Below, piece after piece: positions 1 to 8,147 of a stretch of 64,000 nucleotides of DNA; positions within the stretch are counted from its first letter, which is position 1, and each line of letters begins with the position of its first letter. The translations under genes and the position numbers were made by a program. Source of the stretch: Flavobacterium flavigenum. Lineage in GTDB: Bacteria; Bacteroidota; Bacteroidia; Flavobacteriales; Flavobacteriaceae. The stretch is from assembly GCF_027111255.2 (NCBI RefSeq), contig NZ_CP114285.2, forward strand, positions 3,658,001 through 3,722,000, given 5' to 3'. The notes beneath the pieces are model-generated. The model was given only the letters and a program-made list of their open reading frames with translations, made no database searches and was not told the origin of the DNA.

Positions 1-284
1 CACTTCATTTTGGAAATGCTCTTATTGAAGACGGCAGTTTTGAACTTCTTGCTCCAATTCGATTAAACAATGTTTGCTTCACTTTAAAAGGAGGTGAAAA
101 TCAAGATAAAGTGAGTGATTTTTTAACAAAATTAAATGATACGGGAATAGTTTTTATGACGCCGACTGTCTATCAAAACAAAAAAGGAATCCGAGCTTCA
201 TTTGTAAATTGGCGAACAACTGAAAATGATATTAAAATTGTAATAGAGCAAATGAAAGAAACGCTAAATGCCTTATATTTATAA
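1..284 (+). CDS. PLP-dependent group II decarboxylase, C-terminal end (partial)
   Basis: The window opens inside a reading frame whose first complete codon is at position 3 and which ends with TAA at 282-284. About 93 residues are visible. Motifs such as SFELLAPIRLNNVCF, FLTKLNDTGIVFMTPT and the ending RASFVNWRTTENDIKIV match the C-terminal small domain of group II pyridoxal-phosphate decarboxylases (aromatic-L-amino-acid, tyrosine or diaminobutyrate type). The PLP lysine and the substrate-defining residues lie upstream of the window, so the substrate cannot be named. The next gene starts 20 bp downstream on the same strand, which would allow co-transcription. Confidence 0.75.
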   Translation, partial: LHFGNALIEDGSFELLAPIRLNNVCFTLKGGENQDKVSDFLTKLNDTGIVFMTPTVYQNKKGIRASFVNWRTTENDIKIVIEQMKETLNALYL

Positions 285-304
285 ATCAATTTTAAATAAT
301 TGGA

Positions 305-1159
305 ATGAAATCAAATATTAAATTTTGCCTTTATTTATTTGTTTTGGTTTTTTGTAATAAGGGATTTTCACAACAAAATGGGACTACAATTCACCTGTGG
401 AAAGATGGCGCTCCCGGTTTTGAAAATCTTAAAAATGAACCTGAGCAGGCACAGGACTGGTGGGTCAGAAATATTCATAACCCATCCATAACAGCTTATT
501 TTCCTGAGAAGCCAAATGGATTGGCAGTACTTATTTGTCCCGGAGGCGGGCATGAAAAGCTGGTTTTTAATTCGGAAGGAAAAGATGCTGCTGCGTTTTT
601 AAACAGTATAGGAATTACAGCTTTTGTCCTGAAATACCGTTTAGCCAGAACAAAAGATTCTCCATATAAATTAGAAACCCACATTAAGCAGGACGCCGAA
701 AGAGCGATGAGACTCATAAGAAGCAAGGCAGCAGAATATAAAATTGATGTCAACCGAATTGGTGCGATGGGATTTTCTGCTGGCGGGGAAGTGGTTGCGC
801 TGATTGCCTATAATTCTAATAATGTTGTGAAAAACACTTCAGATGCAATAGATAAATTAGACGCACAACCCAATTTTCAAATATTAGTGTATCCCGGACC
901 ATTGTTTATTCCGAAAGAAATTAAGACCGATGCGCCACCCGCTTTTTTAGTGGCGGCAAATGATGATTCCTGTTGTTCAGGACCAATAGTGGAATTGCTC
1001 AACGGATACCGAAAAGCGAATGTTCCGGTAGAAATGCATTTATACTCTAAAGGCGGACATGCTTTTAATATGGGCAAAAGATCCAAAACAAACTCACTCA
1101 AAACCTGGTCACAGCGACTAGCAGATTGGTTTGAGGATAATAATTATTTTTTGAAATAA
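305..1159 (+). CDS. secreted alpha/beta hydrolase (acetyl-esterase/BD-FAE-like)
   Basis: A 284-residue protein with a Sec signal peptide (hydrophobic core about residues 6-17, then GFSQ at about 20-23). The body is an alpha/beta-hydrolase fold. An oxyanion-hole segment LICPGGGHE lies near residue 77, and the nucleophile elbow GFSAGGE has its serine near residue 158. A late histidine in KGGHAF near residue 252 and an aspartate region around AANDD near residue 218 can complete the triad. Related Bacteroidota proteins are annotated as acetylxylan or carbohydrate esterases. The exact substrate is inferred, not seen. ATG start, 20 bp after the decarboxylase stop. Confidence 0.8.
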   Translation: MKSNIKFCLYLFVLVFCNKGFSQQNGTTIHLWKDGAPGFENLKNEPEQAQDWWVRNIHNPSITAYFPEKPNGLAVLICPGGGHEKLVFNSEGKDAAAFLNSIGITAFVLKYRLARTKDSPYKLETHIKQDAERAMRLIRSKAAEYKIDVNRIGAMGFSAGGEVVALIAYNSNNVVKNTSDAIDKLDAQPNFQILVYPGPLFIPKEIKTDAPPAFLVAANDDSCCSGPIVELLNGYRKANVPVEMHLYSKGGHAFNMGKRSKTNSLKTWSQRLADWFEDNNYFLK

Positions 1160-1284
1160 GGATTTTGAATTTTATTTGGAAGTTACAGTCAATTATCATC
1201 AGTTATAGAATAAAACAATTAACCCGGAATTACTCCAGGCTAATTTTTTAGATACATTTTAGTATTTGGTTGGGATATTAAAAT

Positions 1285-3729
1285 TTAAAATGAGTACCCA
1301 AGTGTCAAGAGCCAATTTGATGGTGCTCCGGGGAACAACCGAATATAGTCATAACCGCCAACCCAATACGTTTTATTGGTTATATTGTTGGCATTCAACT
1401 GTATTTTAAACTTATTAATATTATAATACAAAGCAGCATTAAATAATGTGTAGCCTGGAATTGTTTGTGTTATGGTCTGACTTAAATTTCGGGTTGTTAC
1501 AAAGTTAGATCCCATTGCGATTCCAAAATCTTTAAGTACACCATTGGTAAAATTGTAACGCGTCCAGATATTGCCCTGCTGAACGGGTGTGTTAGGCTTT
1601 TGTCTTCCAATTTCGGTTGCTTCCGGACTTTCTGTTATATACGCTTCATTATAAGAATAGGCTGCCGAGATGCTCCAGTTTCTTGTTATACTTCCGTTTA
1701 CATCAATCTCAATACCTTTAGATTCTTCTTCTCCAATAGCCCGCATTAAATCCGGATTTGTAGTATCATTCGCCGGATACAAGGTGTTTTTCTGCTGAAT
1801 TTTAAATAAAGCTACAGTTACGAAAAGCCTTTCCTTAAACCAGGAAGATTTTCCTCCAAATTCAACCATATTACTTTCTAAAGGATCAAAAGGACCTCCT
1901 GCATTTGGATTTGATAGCGAAGAAGCTAATTGCGGATTATATCCTTTAACATAAGTCCCATAAAGATTAATGTTTGGATTAAGTGTATAGGTCAAACCAA
2001 AACGCGGTAAAAAAGAATGCTGTTTTACTTTTTTCTCTGAATCTTTTTTATAATTCTCTTTATCGGTATACTCATCGTAACGAACTCCGATTAATGCCTG
2101 AAAAGCTCCAAATTTTACATGATCCTGAAAATATACCCCATACAAAGAGTAATAAGTAGGATCATAGGCGCGAACGGTATAAAAATATTTGCTCATGTCT
2201 TTTAATTGCTGAGATCCTGATGGATTTGTTAAGTCAAAATGTGCTACGTTTGGTACAGGATTTCCTTTAGAGTCTAATAAATAAGCACTTTTGTTATTAG
2301 GATTATATGTTGCGATAAATCCTGTGTTGGCAGCATTTCTGTATCCGGAAGCCTGCAGTTGAGAACCTCCCGGAGGAACATTTTCCTGTGCATAATCGTA
2401 ACCGGCAATCAGATTATGATCGAAAATTCCGGTTTTAGCCTGATACTTTAAAAAAGCAGAAAGGTTATCGATATAACGTTTACGCTTACGTTGAAAAACC
2501 TGCATTTCAATTGCTGTTGAAATTGTGCTTCCATCACCTGCAGAGGCATATTTATTAGCACCTCGGTGTTCAAGCAGATCTTCGTTATAACCTGTGCGTA
2601 TGTAGGAAGCTGAAAAAGATAAACGATCTGTAAATTGATGGTTTAGTGAAGTTGTTACGATGTAGGTTTCCTCATTTAAATAATCGTTTGTCGAATTCAA
2701 AGAGTTGGAAATCTTTGTCGAATACAAATTATCTTCATAGGTAGACTGACCACGATCAAGAATACTTTTTGATGACGTATAAATCAAATCAAAATTGACG
2801 CTTGTTTTATCATTAGGCAAAAAAGACAAAGATGGGGCTAACACGATATTTTTATCAAATTGTAAATCTCTAAAGGAATTAGCATTCTCATACCCAAGAT
2901 TCAGACGGTATAAAAGAGACTTGTCTTCAGTAAGCGGACCAGTAAAATCGGCAAGGGCTCTTAACGTATTAAAACTACCTGTAGAGAAACTAACGCTGTT
3001 GGCCGCCTGATCTAAAGGTTTCTTTGTGACACGGTTTATAACTCCTCCCGGAGAAGCATTTCCAAATAAAGCTGAAGACGGACCTTTTAAAACTTCAACA
3101 CGTTCTAAGTAATTGGCAAGCGGCTGTTTCCAAAAACCTGTTGAGGTTCGCATTCCGTTTAATAATTGTGTATTACTTCCTCCATTGATACGAAATCCTC
3201 TAATCGAAATATCATCGTAAAAAGTAAACTGGCTTACCCCGCTGAAATTTTTCACAATCTCGCCTACGCGAATGGTACCCTGATCTGCAATTAACTCTTT
3301 TGTAGCATAAGAAACTGCCTGAGGTAAATCTTTTAAGGCAATTTCAGTTTTGGCTCCAATAAAAGATTTGGTGTTTTTATAAGATTTCTCTTTTCGTCCT
3401 GTAATTTCCACTGCCTGCAATGTATTAATGTTTTTCTGTAATAATATAGAAACTTCTGCATTTTCATTTTCATGCAGCTCGATTGTTTTTTCTAAAGCAG
3501 AAAATCCCATTGCCGAAAAATAAACAGTATAAAATCCAGGGGATAGATTAGTAATTTCAAAATTACCTTTATCATCAGAAATGGCATTTTTTTTAGGACT
3601 TTTAATCGATATAGAAGCATAGGAAACAACTTCATTATTTTCGGAAATTATCTTTCCTGTAATTTTTGCATTTTGTGCCTGACTAATACCAAAAAAGGTA
3701 AGCAGCACTATTAAATAAGTAAACTTCAT
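1285..3729 (-). CDS. TonB-dependent siderophore-type outer-membrane receptor
   Basis: An 814-residue outer-membrane protein. It has a signal peptide (residues 1-18), then a carboxypeptidase-regulatory-like beta-sandwich (about 20-110; KITGKIISENNEVVSYASI). A plug domain covers about 125-250 (LKDLPQAVSYATKEL, then RVEVLKGPSSALFGNASPGG), and a 22-strand barrel ends in an aromatic residue (TLGYSF). The plug and barrel style matches the FhuA/FecA class of ferric-siderophore receptors, and the N-terminal sandwich is the usual Bacteroidota addition. It should import an iron chelate with TonB-ExbBD energy. The ligand cannot be deduced and no siderophore genes are adjacent. It is monocistronic, with a -7-like box 24 bp upstream. 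Confidence 0.88.
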   Translation of the reverse strand: MKFTYLIVLLTFFGISQAQNAKITGKIISENNEVVSYASISIKSPKKNAISDDKGNFEITNLSPGFYTVYFSAMGFSALEKTIELHENENAEVSILLQKNINTLQAVEITGRKEKSYKNTKSFIGAKTEIALKDLPQAVSYATKELIADQGTIRVGEIVKNFSGVSQFTFYDDISIRGFRINGGSNTQLLNGMRTSTGFWKQPLANYLERVEVLKGPSSALFGNASPGGVINRVTKKPLDQAANSVSFSTGSFNTLRALADFTGPLTEDKSLLYRLNLGYENANSFRDLQFDKNIVLAPSLSFLPNDKTSVNFDLIYTSSKSILDRGQSTYEDNLYSTKISNSLNSTNDYLNEETYIVTTSLNHQFTDRLSFSASYIRTGYNEDLLEHRGANKYASAGDGSTISTAIEMQVFQRKRKRYIDNLSAFLKYQAKTGIFDHNLIAGYDYAQENVPPGGSQLQASGYRNAANTGFIATYNPNNKSAYLLDSKGNPVPNVAHFDLTNPSGSQQLKDMSKYFYTVRAYDPTYYSLYGVYFQDHVKFGAFQALIGVRYDEYTDKENYKKDSEKKVKQHSFLPRFGLTYTLNPNINLYGTYVKGYNPQLASSLSNPNAGGPFDPLESNMVEFGGKSSWFKERLFVTVALFKIQQKNTLYPANDTTNPDLMRAIGEEESKGIEIDVNGSITRNWSISAAYSYNEAYITESPEATEIGRQKPNTPVQQGNIWTRYNFTNGVLKDFGIAMGSNFVTTRNLSQTITQTIPGYTLFNAALYYNINKFKIQLNANNITNKTYWVGGYDYIRLFPGAPSNWLLTLGYSF

Positions 3730-3753
3730 GGTGGTTATTTAAATTTTAGGCTG

Positions 3754-3761
3754 CAAAAATA
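3754..3761 (-). promoter_or_regulatory. probable -7 box for the TonB receptor
   Basis: On the minus strand this reads TATTTTTG, matching the Bacteroidota TAnnTTTG -7 consensus, 24 bp upstream of the receptor ATG. No clear -33 TTG is visible at the usual distance. No Fur box was confidently identified. Confidence 0.4.
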
Positions 3762-3835
3762 TAATAATTTAGACTAAATAAAAATAAAAAACAAATGATT
3801 TTTGAAATGTTGTTCTCCTAAGTTTAAATATTATT

Positions 3836-3953
3836 TTTATTAACAAAAACACGAGTGGCCTTGTAAAGACACTTTTGTTTTTAATTGACAGCGTTGCAAA
3901 AGTTGCCTCTTTCCTGTTAATTTAAGCTGGTACTAGTTACAAGCTAGTACTGG
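3836..3953. repeat. degenerate right half of the nested inverted-repeat element (copy 1)
   Basis: This stretch aligns by eye with the right half of the two better copies at 4102-4345 and 4951-5227. It shares the hairpin segment with CCTTGTNNAGACAC, the GCGTTGCAAAA motif, a TTAATTTAAG segment and a terminal hairpin (GGTACTAG, loop, CTAGTACTGG). The left half is absent. It is noncoding. Confidence 0.6.
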
Positions 3954-3983
3954 AAAGATGGGTAAAAGATAGCCAACTCCACT

Positions 3984-4102
3984 GAGGCTGTCCGAAAAGT
4001 AAGGACAGCCTCTTTTTATGTGTTAAATATTCAGATACCTATTGGAAACAATTTTCATATAAACGATTCTCAGAAAGGTAGCTCGACTTTTCGGACACTC
4101 TC
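3984..4102. mobile_element. 119-bp MITE-like or insertion-sequence remnant
   Basis: The ends form a 17-bp terminal inverted repeat: GAGGCTGTCCGAAAAGT at 3984-4000 and, inverted, ACTTTTCGGACACTCTC at 4086-4102, with 15 of 17 matching. The interior cannot code for a transposase. The left end also folds as a strong hairpin (GAGGCTGTCC / GGACAGCCTC at 3984-3993 and 4003-4012) followed by five T, so it may act as a terminator. No convincing target-site duplication was seen. Its right end abuts the repeat element starting at 4102. Confidence 0.5.
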
Positions 4103-4345
4103 TACTTACTTTTGTAAACTGAATAGAGCGTTTGTAACGCGGTTTTTTTAACAGATTTACGTTAAAGAAATTTTTACATAGCTCTTAAGTTCTAATATCC
4201 TTTTATCAAATATATTGATTTCAAGAATAGTATAAAAAAAACAGGAGTAACCTTGTTTCAAGACACTCCTGTTTTTAGTTAACCGCGTTGCAAACGCTAC
4301 TTTTTTCTATTAATTTAAGTAGGTACTCGTTGAAAACGAGCACCA
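4102..4345. repeat. nested inverted-repeat element, copy 2 (left arm lost)
   Basis: Nearly identical to the copy at 4978-5222: positions 4102-4260 match at an offset of 876 bp with about three differences. It contains the inner inverted repeat (AGCGTTTGTAACGCGGTT near 4127 and its complement near 4280), a terminator-like hairpin with loop CCTTGTTTCAAGA, and the right-hand GTACTCGT...ACGAGCACC hairpin. The left outer arm is missing, apparently replaced by the MITE-like element. Confidence 0.75.
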
Positions 4346-4419
4346 GAAACCGTTGGGTAAACGAGTGCCAGTTGGAATATATAAACCGAATACTTTAATA
4401 AAATGGTATATTAACTCTT

Positions 4420-4914
4420 TTACTTTTTTCCAGGATAATTTGTTCTGCCTAAATTTCCAATTATTTGCTCACTAAAATAGGCTTCCTTTTCAGGAGTCCA
4501 ATTTATTTCTTTGTTTAATTTATCAAGATCTTTTTTATTTAAAGCTGGATTCCATTCTATAATAAGATTAACAGGGATTTCTCCTTTATTTAATTTATTT
4601 TTTATTTGAAAACCATCGTATATAAGAAAAGCGGTGCTACTAACTTTTGTAATGTTATTATCATCACCTGAATAAACAACAAACTTTATTGGTATATTAA
4701 AATCGTCAATTAAGACCTTAAATTTTTTACCAATATAGTATTCCTTTCTATCTATAATTTTGGTTTGCACGTATGCTAAAGTATCTCCATTAAAATCATT
4801 TAATGTTAGCTTTGAGATATTTTTATCATATTTTATCTCTTTGTTTTTTGTCTCTTTTTTACATGTACATGCTGTTAAGATTATTGCACATAAAATTAGT
4901 GTTATTTTTTTCAT
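4420..4914 (-). CDS. small lipoprotein of unknown function
   Basis: A 164-residue protein beginning with a lipoprotein signal (MKKITLILCAIILTAC, cysteine 16), then a lysine-rich linker and a mixed alpha/beta body (DFNGDTLAYVQ, VVYSGDDNN, IIEWNPALNKKDLDKL). The frame stays open to an upstream ATG at 4953, but that extension would run into the repeat element and lacks signal-peptide character, so the ATG at 4914 is preferred. I do not recognise the family. It is flanked on both sides by near-identical repeat elements and lies downstream of a toxin/immunity array. An orphan immunity role is possible, but that is inference from position only. Confidence 0.6.
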   Translation of the reverse strand: MKKITLILCAIILTACTCKKETKNKEIKYDKNISKLTLNDFNGDTLAYVQTKIIDRKEYYIGKKFKVLIDDFNIPIKFVVYSGDDNNITKVSSTAFLIYDGFQIKNKLNKGEIPVNLIIEWNPALNKKDLDKLNKEINWTPEKEAYFSEQIIGNLGRTNYPGKK

Positions 4915-4950
4915 TTTTTTATATAAATTAATTTTTATAAGCAATCTACT

Positions 4951-5227
4951 CAACTGGTGCTCGTTTACAACGAGCGCCTACTTACTTTTGTAAACTAAAT
5001 AGAGCGTTTGTAACGCGGTTTTTTTAACAGATTTACGTTAAAGAAATTTTTACATAGCTCTTAAGTTCTAATATCCTTTTATCAAATATATTGATTTCAA
5101 GAATAGTATAAAAAAAACAGGAGTGACCTTGTTTAAAGACACTCCTTTTTTAGTTAACCGCGTTGCAAACGCTACGTTTTGTATTTTCTAATTTAAGTAG
5201 GTACTCGTCACAGACGAGAACCAGTTG
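4951..5227. repeat. nested inverted-repeat element, copy 3 (most complete)
   Basis: A 277-bp noncoding element. The outer arms (4951-4983 and 5195-5227) are inverted repeats matching at 26 of 33 positions, and the mismatches cluster where each arm forms its own hairpin loop (GCTCGT...ACGAGC). The inner arms (5003-5020 and 5156-5173) match at 17 of 18, and each contains a small hairpin (GCGTT nnn AACGC). Between them lies an A-tract, AGGAGTG...CACTCCT (5119-5125/5140-5146) and a T-tract, like a bidirectional terminator. The architecture resembles REPIN/RAYT-type non-autonomous elements, but no Y1 transposase is present. Confidence 0.75.
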
Positions 5228-5243
5228 GATTTGTTTAATACAA

Positions 5244-5275
5244 AAAAGTTACACCTTTTTAAAGATGTAACTTTT
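5244..5275. terminator. intrinsic terminator downstream of the broken immunity gene
   Basis: AAAAGTTACA (5244-5253) pairs with TGTAACTTTT (5266-5275), with A and T tracts on either side. It lies 14 bp past the minus-strand stop at 5289. Confidence 0.65.
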
Positions 5276-5288
5276 CTTAAAAAAATTA

Positions 5289-5853
5289 TTATTTCATTTC
5301 CTCAAACAGTAAACCTGTCAAACCATTGTCATGATAGATATGATAAAATTCGTCTTCCCTGTCTTTTGTATTGGCAAAACAGAATATATCAATATTAACA
5401 GTTTCGGGAATTTTAAAAATAGTAGATTCGTTAATTATTCTTTCTTTATGAAAAGCATATTCAAGTATTCGTCCTTTTGTACCATCTCCGTAATAATCCC
5501 AAACTGTATTTTCGTAGTCAAGCCCGTTCATGCATTCCAGAATATTCAAGATATATAGTTCAGGACCACGCTCAATCTGAATAGGGATAATCTCACCACT
5601 CATTTCAAAAACAGAACGGCAAAGTTCCAAGGTTTTTTGATCAAAAACTAAACAGCTACTATCTAAAAGATAAAAATTTTTAGGTTTTGTTTTGGGATTA
5701 TGCACATAAAATAAAATGTCTTCCCAAATGTCTTTTTTTTGCTCACAATTAAAATTAAATCTATTTAAATCTATTTAAATCTATTTTTGAATGGTCAGTA
5801 GGTGTAATTAATTGGATATTATTACTATCGTGTCTCGCTTTAAATAATCTCAT
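5289..5853 (-). pseudogene. frameshifted Imm11/DUF1629-like immunity gene
   Basis: This is a paralogue of the intact immunity gene at 6094-6648. The N-terminal frame starts at ATG 5853 and gives MRLFKARHDSNNIQLITPTD..., then hits a stop. The remaining 138 residues (from VHNPKTKPK) continue in another frame and closely match the intact copy. The distance from ATG to the VHNP codon is 148 nt, against 138 nt in the intact gene: exactly one extra copy of the 10-bp unit AAATCTATTT (three copies at 5757-5786, two expected). Removing one unit restores a 184-residue protein. A GTG at 5705 could in principle start a truncated product. Confidence 0.8.
5757..5786. repeat. three tandem copies of a 10-bp unit causing a frameshift
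   Basis: AAATCTATTT is repeated at 5757-5766, 5767-5776 and 5777-5786 inside the immunity pseudogene. Ten is not a multiple of three, so gain or loss of a unit switches the reading frame. Confidence 0.85.
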
Positions 5854-5859
5854 AGTTTT

Positions 5860-5940
5860 TTAATAAGGGAATGAATGTTCCGTTTAATAATTCGTCTGCA
5901 ATTTTTTTTAATTCTGTTCTTACTTGCCCTGGAGGCTCCT
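5860..5940 (-). pseudogene. fossil C-terminal tail of a second AHH toxin
   Basis: On the minus strand, PPGQVRTELKKIADELLNGT can be read. It matches the last residues of the intact toxin at 6655-8142 (QPGKVREELQKIADELLNGT). A 4-bp insertion near the end removes the stop from frame, and homology ends upstream at about 5940. As in the intact cassette, it lies immediately upstream of an immunity gene. Confidence 0.75.
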
Positions 5941-6023
5941 TCGATTATATAACGTGCACCTACTTTTAAAGAAGTAATGACGTAAAAAATAACCAATACT
6001 TAATTTCAATCATTATAAAAAAA

Positions 6024-6049
6024 ACTGTCCAAGTTTTATCTTGAACAGT
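6024..6049. terminator. intrinsic terminator downstream of the immunity gene
   Basis: ACTGTCCAAG (6024-6033) pairs with CTTGAACAGT (6040-6049), preceded by an A-tract that becomes a T-tract on the minus strand. It lies 45 bp past the stop of the minus-strand immunity gene. Confidence 0.6.
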
Positions 6050-6093
6050 AAAATAAAATTCAGTTAAATAATTAGAATATTTTATATTAGAAA

Positions 6094-6648
6094 TTATTTC
6101 ATCTCTTCAAACAGTAAACCTGTCAAACCATTGTCATGATAGATATGGTAAAATTCATCTTCTCTATCCTTAGTATCTGCAAAACAAAAAATATCAGTTT
6201 TGGCTGTCTCAGGAATTTTGAAAATAGTAGATTCATTGATAACTCTTTCTTTATGGAAAGCATATTGAAGTATTCTTCCTTTAGTGCCATCACTATAATA
6301 ATCCCAAACTGTATTTTCATAATCTAATCCGTTCATACATTCTAAAATATTCAGGATATAGAGTTCAGGACCACGTTCGATTTGGATAGGGATAATCTCA
6401 CCACTCATTTCAAAAACTGTGCGACAAAGTTCCAAGGTTTTTTCATCGAAAACTAAACAGCCTCCGGAAGTACTGTAGAAGTTTTTAGGTTTTGTTTTAG
6501 GATTATGTATATAGAATAAAATATCTTCCCATGTGTTTTTTTTTGGTTCACAGTCAAATCTAAATCTTTCAAGAGATATTTTTGAATGGTCAACAGGTTG
6601 CACGAGTTGGATGTTATTACTGTCTTTTTGTACTTTAAATAATTTCAT
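6094..6648 (-). CDS. Imm11/DUF1629-like immunity protein
   Basis: A 184-residue cytosolic protein with no signal peptide. The central region (CLVFDEKTLELCRTVFEMSG, then EIIPIQ, ELYILNILECMNGLDYENT) follows the pattern of the imm11/DUF1629 immunity family, as does the ending NGLTGLLFEEMK. In that family 'FDEKTLELC...GE.IPI....YILN....LD' precedes a C-terminal 'GL.F' motif. It starts 6 bp after the toxin stop, the classic toxin-immunity arrangement, and should neutralise the AHH nuclease encoded next to it. The family name rests on motif memory, but the immunity role is well supported by position and by the duplicated cassette at 5289-5940. Confidence 0.7.
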   Translation of the reverse strand: MKLFKVQKDSNNIQLVQPVDHSKISLERFRFDCEPKKNTWEDILFYIHNPKTKPKNFYSTSGGCLVFDEKTLELCRTVFEMSGEIIPIQIERGPELYILNILECMNGLDYENTVWDYYSDGTKGRILQYAFHKERVINESTIFKIPETAKTDIFCFADTKDREDEFYHIYHDNGLTGLLFEEMK

Positions 6649-6654
6649 AATTCT

Positions 6655-8142
6655 TTAATAAGGAAATGTCCCGTTTAATAATTCATCTGCAATTTTTTGT
6701 AATTCTTCTCTAACTTTTCCTGGTTGTGCAGCTTCCAGTCTTTCGAATACTTTTTCATAATAAAGGTTAGTATGTACATTAGCATGTGGTACTGCTTCAT
6801 CAATAGCATATTTAGAACTGGATGGCAAAAATACCCCATTTGCCGCTTCATTAATGTCAATACCTTCTCTTTGTAATATTGCTCTGGCACTTGCAGCGTT
6901 AACGTTACTTGCTCCACCTGCCGTGATATGATGCGCATGACTATTAATAGGCCTGTTTTTTCCAAATGAAATTAAGTTTTCGCCCAACGTTGTTCCTGAT
7001 GGCACTCTTCCAAGTTTTTGAGCACTTAGTTTCCAGACTGCCTCGGTTTCTGCTGCTATTCTGGCGGCTAATGCCGCAACCTCATCAGCTCCTTTGGCTA
7101 TTGGTACTGCAACACCATCTACGATTTTTATAACCAGTCTACTTCCCGTTGCCGCTTGTCCACCAATAGGGATGATAGCTAATGCGCTTATTGAGGCGTT
7201 CAATAAATCTCCTCTAACAAGGTAAATTCCTCCGTTTACCAAATCGGGAATTTCGCCTATTACTGGTATAAGCCCAATAACATCTAATCCCGTTTGAAAT
7301 AAATTAAGGGCTGCAGTAGATTTTAACTTAAATTCACTCCAGCCGGGGTTTTCTAGTCTTAACCTCTCTAGTTCGTAATAATAATATTGTATAATTCGGG
7401 GAATAATAATTGCAGCTGCGGTTACTGAGATATCAGCATTTCCTGCTATCAATGCCAAAGCAATATTATTTATAAAAGCATCTTCTTTATTGACTGAAGC
7501 AGTATAAGCTTTTAGTATTTTTAAACCAACTACAGGGTTTAACTGAACAAATTTATAAAACTCAAAATGATACTTTTCATCAGCAGCTGACATAAGATAA
7601 GCTAAATCCCGGACTTCTTTAATTGGAACACGAAGAGCGATTTTGCCATTAATTCCATACAGTATGCAAATATCTGCGTAACCACTACCATAGCCTTCGC
7701 TTCCACAAAAATCAATTATATAACCATAGTGCCCTGGCCTATGATATTCTACATATGCAGACCCACCACGAAGAGGAGGCAAGTAATTTACACCGACACC
7801 TATATAATTGTTGTTTTCATCACAATACCAACATCCAGGGGTTACTATCGGTGCAGGTACTGGAGTAGTTATAGGCGTTTGTACGTCAATAGGATCATCA
7901 TCATCAGTACACAGCAAACAATAATTACCTGTATTGCTAATTAAGTGACTGTATTGCAGGTAAATATCAGGAGTATTGTCTACGTCTGTATAGCTATTTG
8001 TAATAGGAAGTTCGGGTAAAAAAACGGTATCATTAACGATAGGATTACCGTAGGAATCTTCATTATAATCCTGACCATAACTTTGGTGCCCAATGAGCAT
8101 GTATAAGAACGTAAGGACCAATATAATATATTTATTTTTCAT
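6655..8142 (-). CDS. secreted polymorphic toxin with C-terminal AHH nuclease domain
   Basis: A 495-residue protein with a Sec signal peptide (residues 1-24). A proline- and aspartate-rich N-terminal region with several cysteines follows (YCLLC, CWYC), then a helical and hydrophobic pre-toxin segment (about 275-330; GLIPVIGEIPDLVNGGIYL). The last 95 residues are an AHH domain of the HNH/Endo VII nuclease superfamily. It shows A403-H404-H405 followed by ITAGG, ARAILQREGIDIN, NGVFLP, and H453/H457 in VPHANVH. In this family the paired histidines bind metal and cleave nucleic acid. There is no T9SS sorting domain. It sits between a T9SS-sorted Sel1 protein (5 bp upstream) and its immunity gene (6 bp downstream). 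Confidence 0.85.
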   Translation of the reverse strand: MKNKYIILVLTFLYMLIGHQSYGQDYNEDSYGNPIVNDTVFLPELPITNSYTDVDNTPDIYLQYSHLISNTGNYCLLCTDDDDPIDVQTPITTPVPAPIVTPGCWYCDENNNYIGVGVNYLPPLRGGSAYVEYHRPGHYGYIIDFCGSEGYGSGYADICILYGINGKIALRVPIKEVRDLAYLMSAADEKYHFEFYKFVQLNPVVGLKILKAYTASVNKEDAFINNIALALIAGNADISVTAAAIIIPRIIQYYYYELERLRLENPGWSEFKLKSTAALNLFQTGLDVIGLIPVIGEIPDLVNGGIYLVRGDLLNASISALAIIPIGGQAATGSRLVIKIVDGVAVPIAKGADEVAALAARIAAETEAVWKLSAQKLGRVPSGTTLGENLISFGKNRPINSHAHHITAGGASNVNAASARAILQREGIDINEAANGVFLPSSSKYAIDEAVPHANVHTNLYYEKVFERLEAAQPGKVREELQKIADELLNGTFPY

Positions 8143-8147
8143 ATTTC

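Noticed and set aside
4951..5227. Retron-type msr-msd or structured ncRNA gene
   Set aside because: Nested inverted repeats invite this reading, but no reverse transcriptase or effector is adjacent, and a close second copy fits a repeat element better.
6123..6320. Overlapping small frame inside the immunity gene
   Set aside because: It shares the strand but not the frame of the well-supported immunity protein and has no independent evidence.
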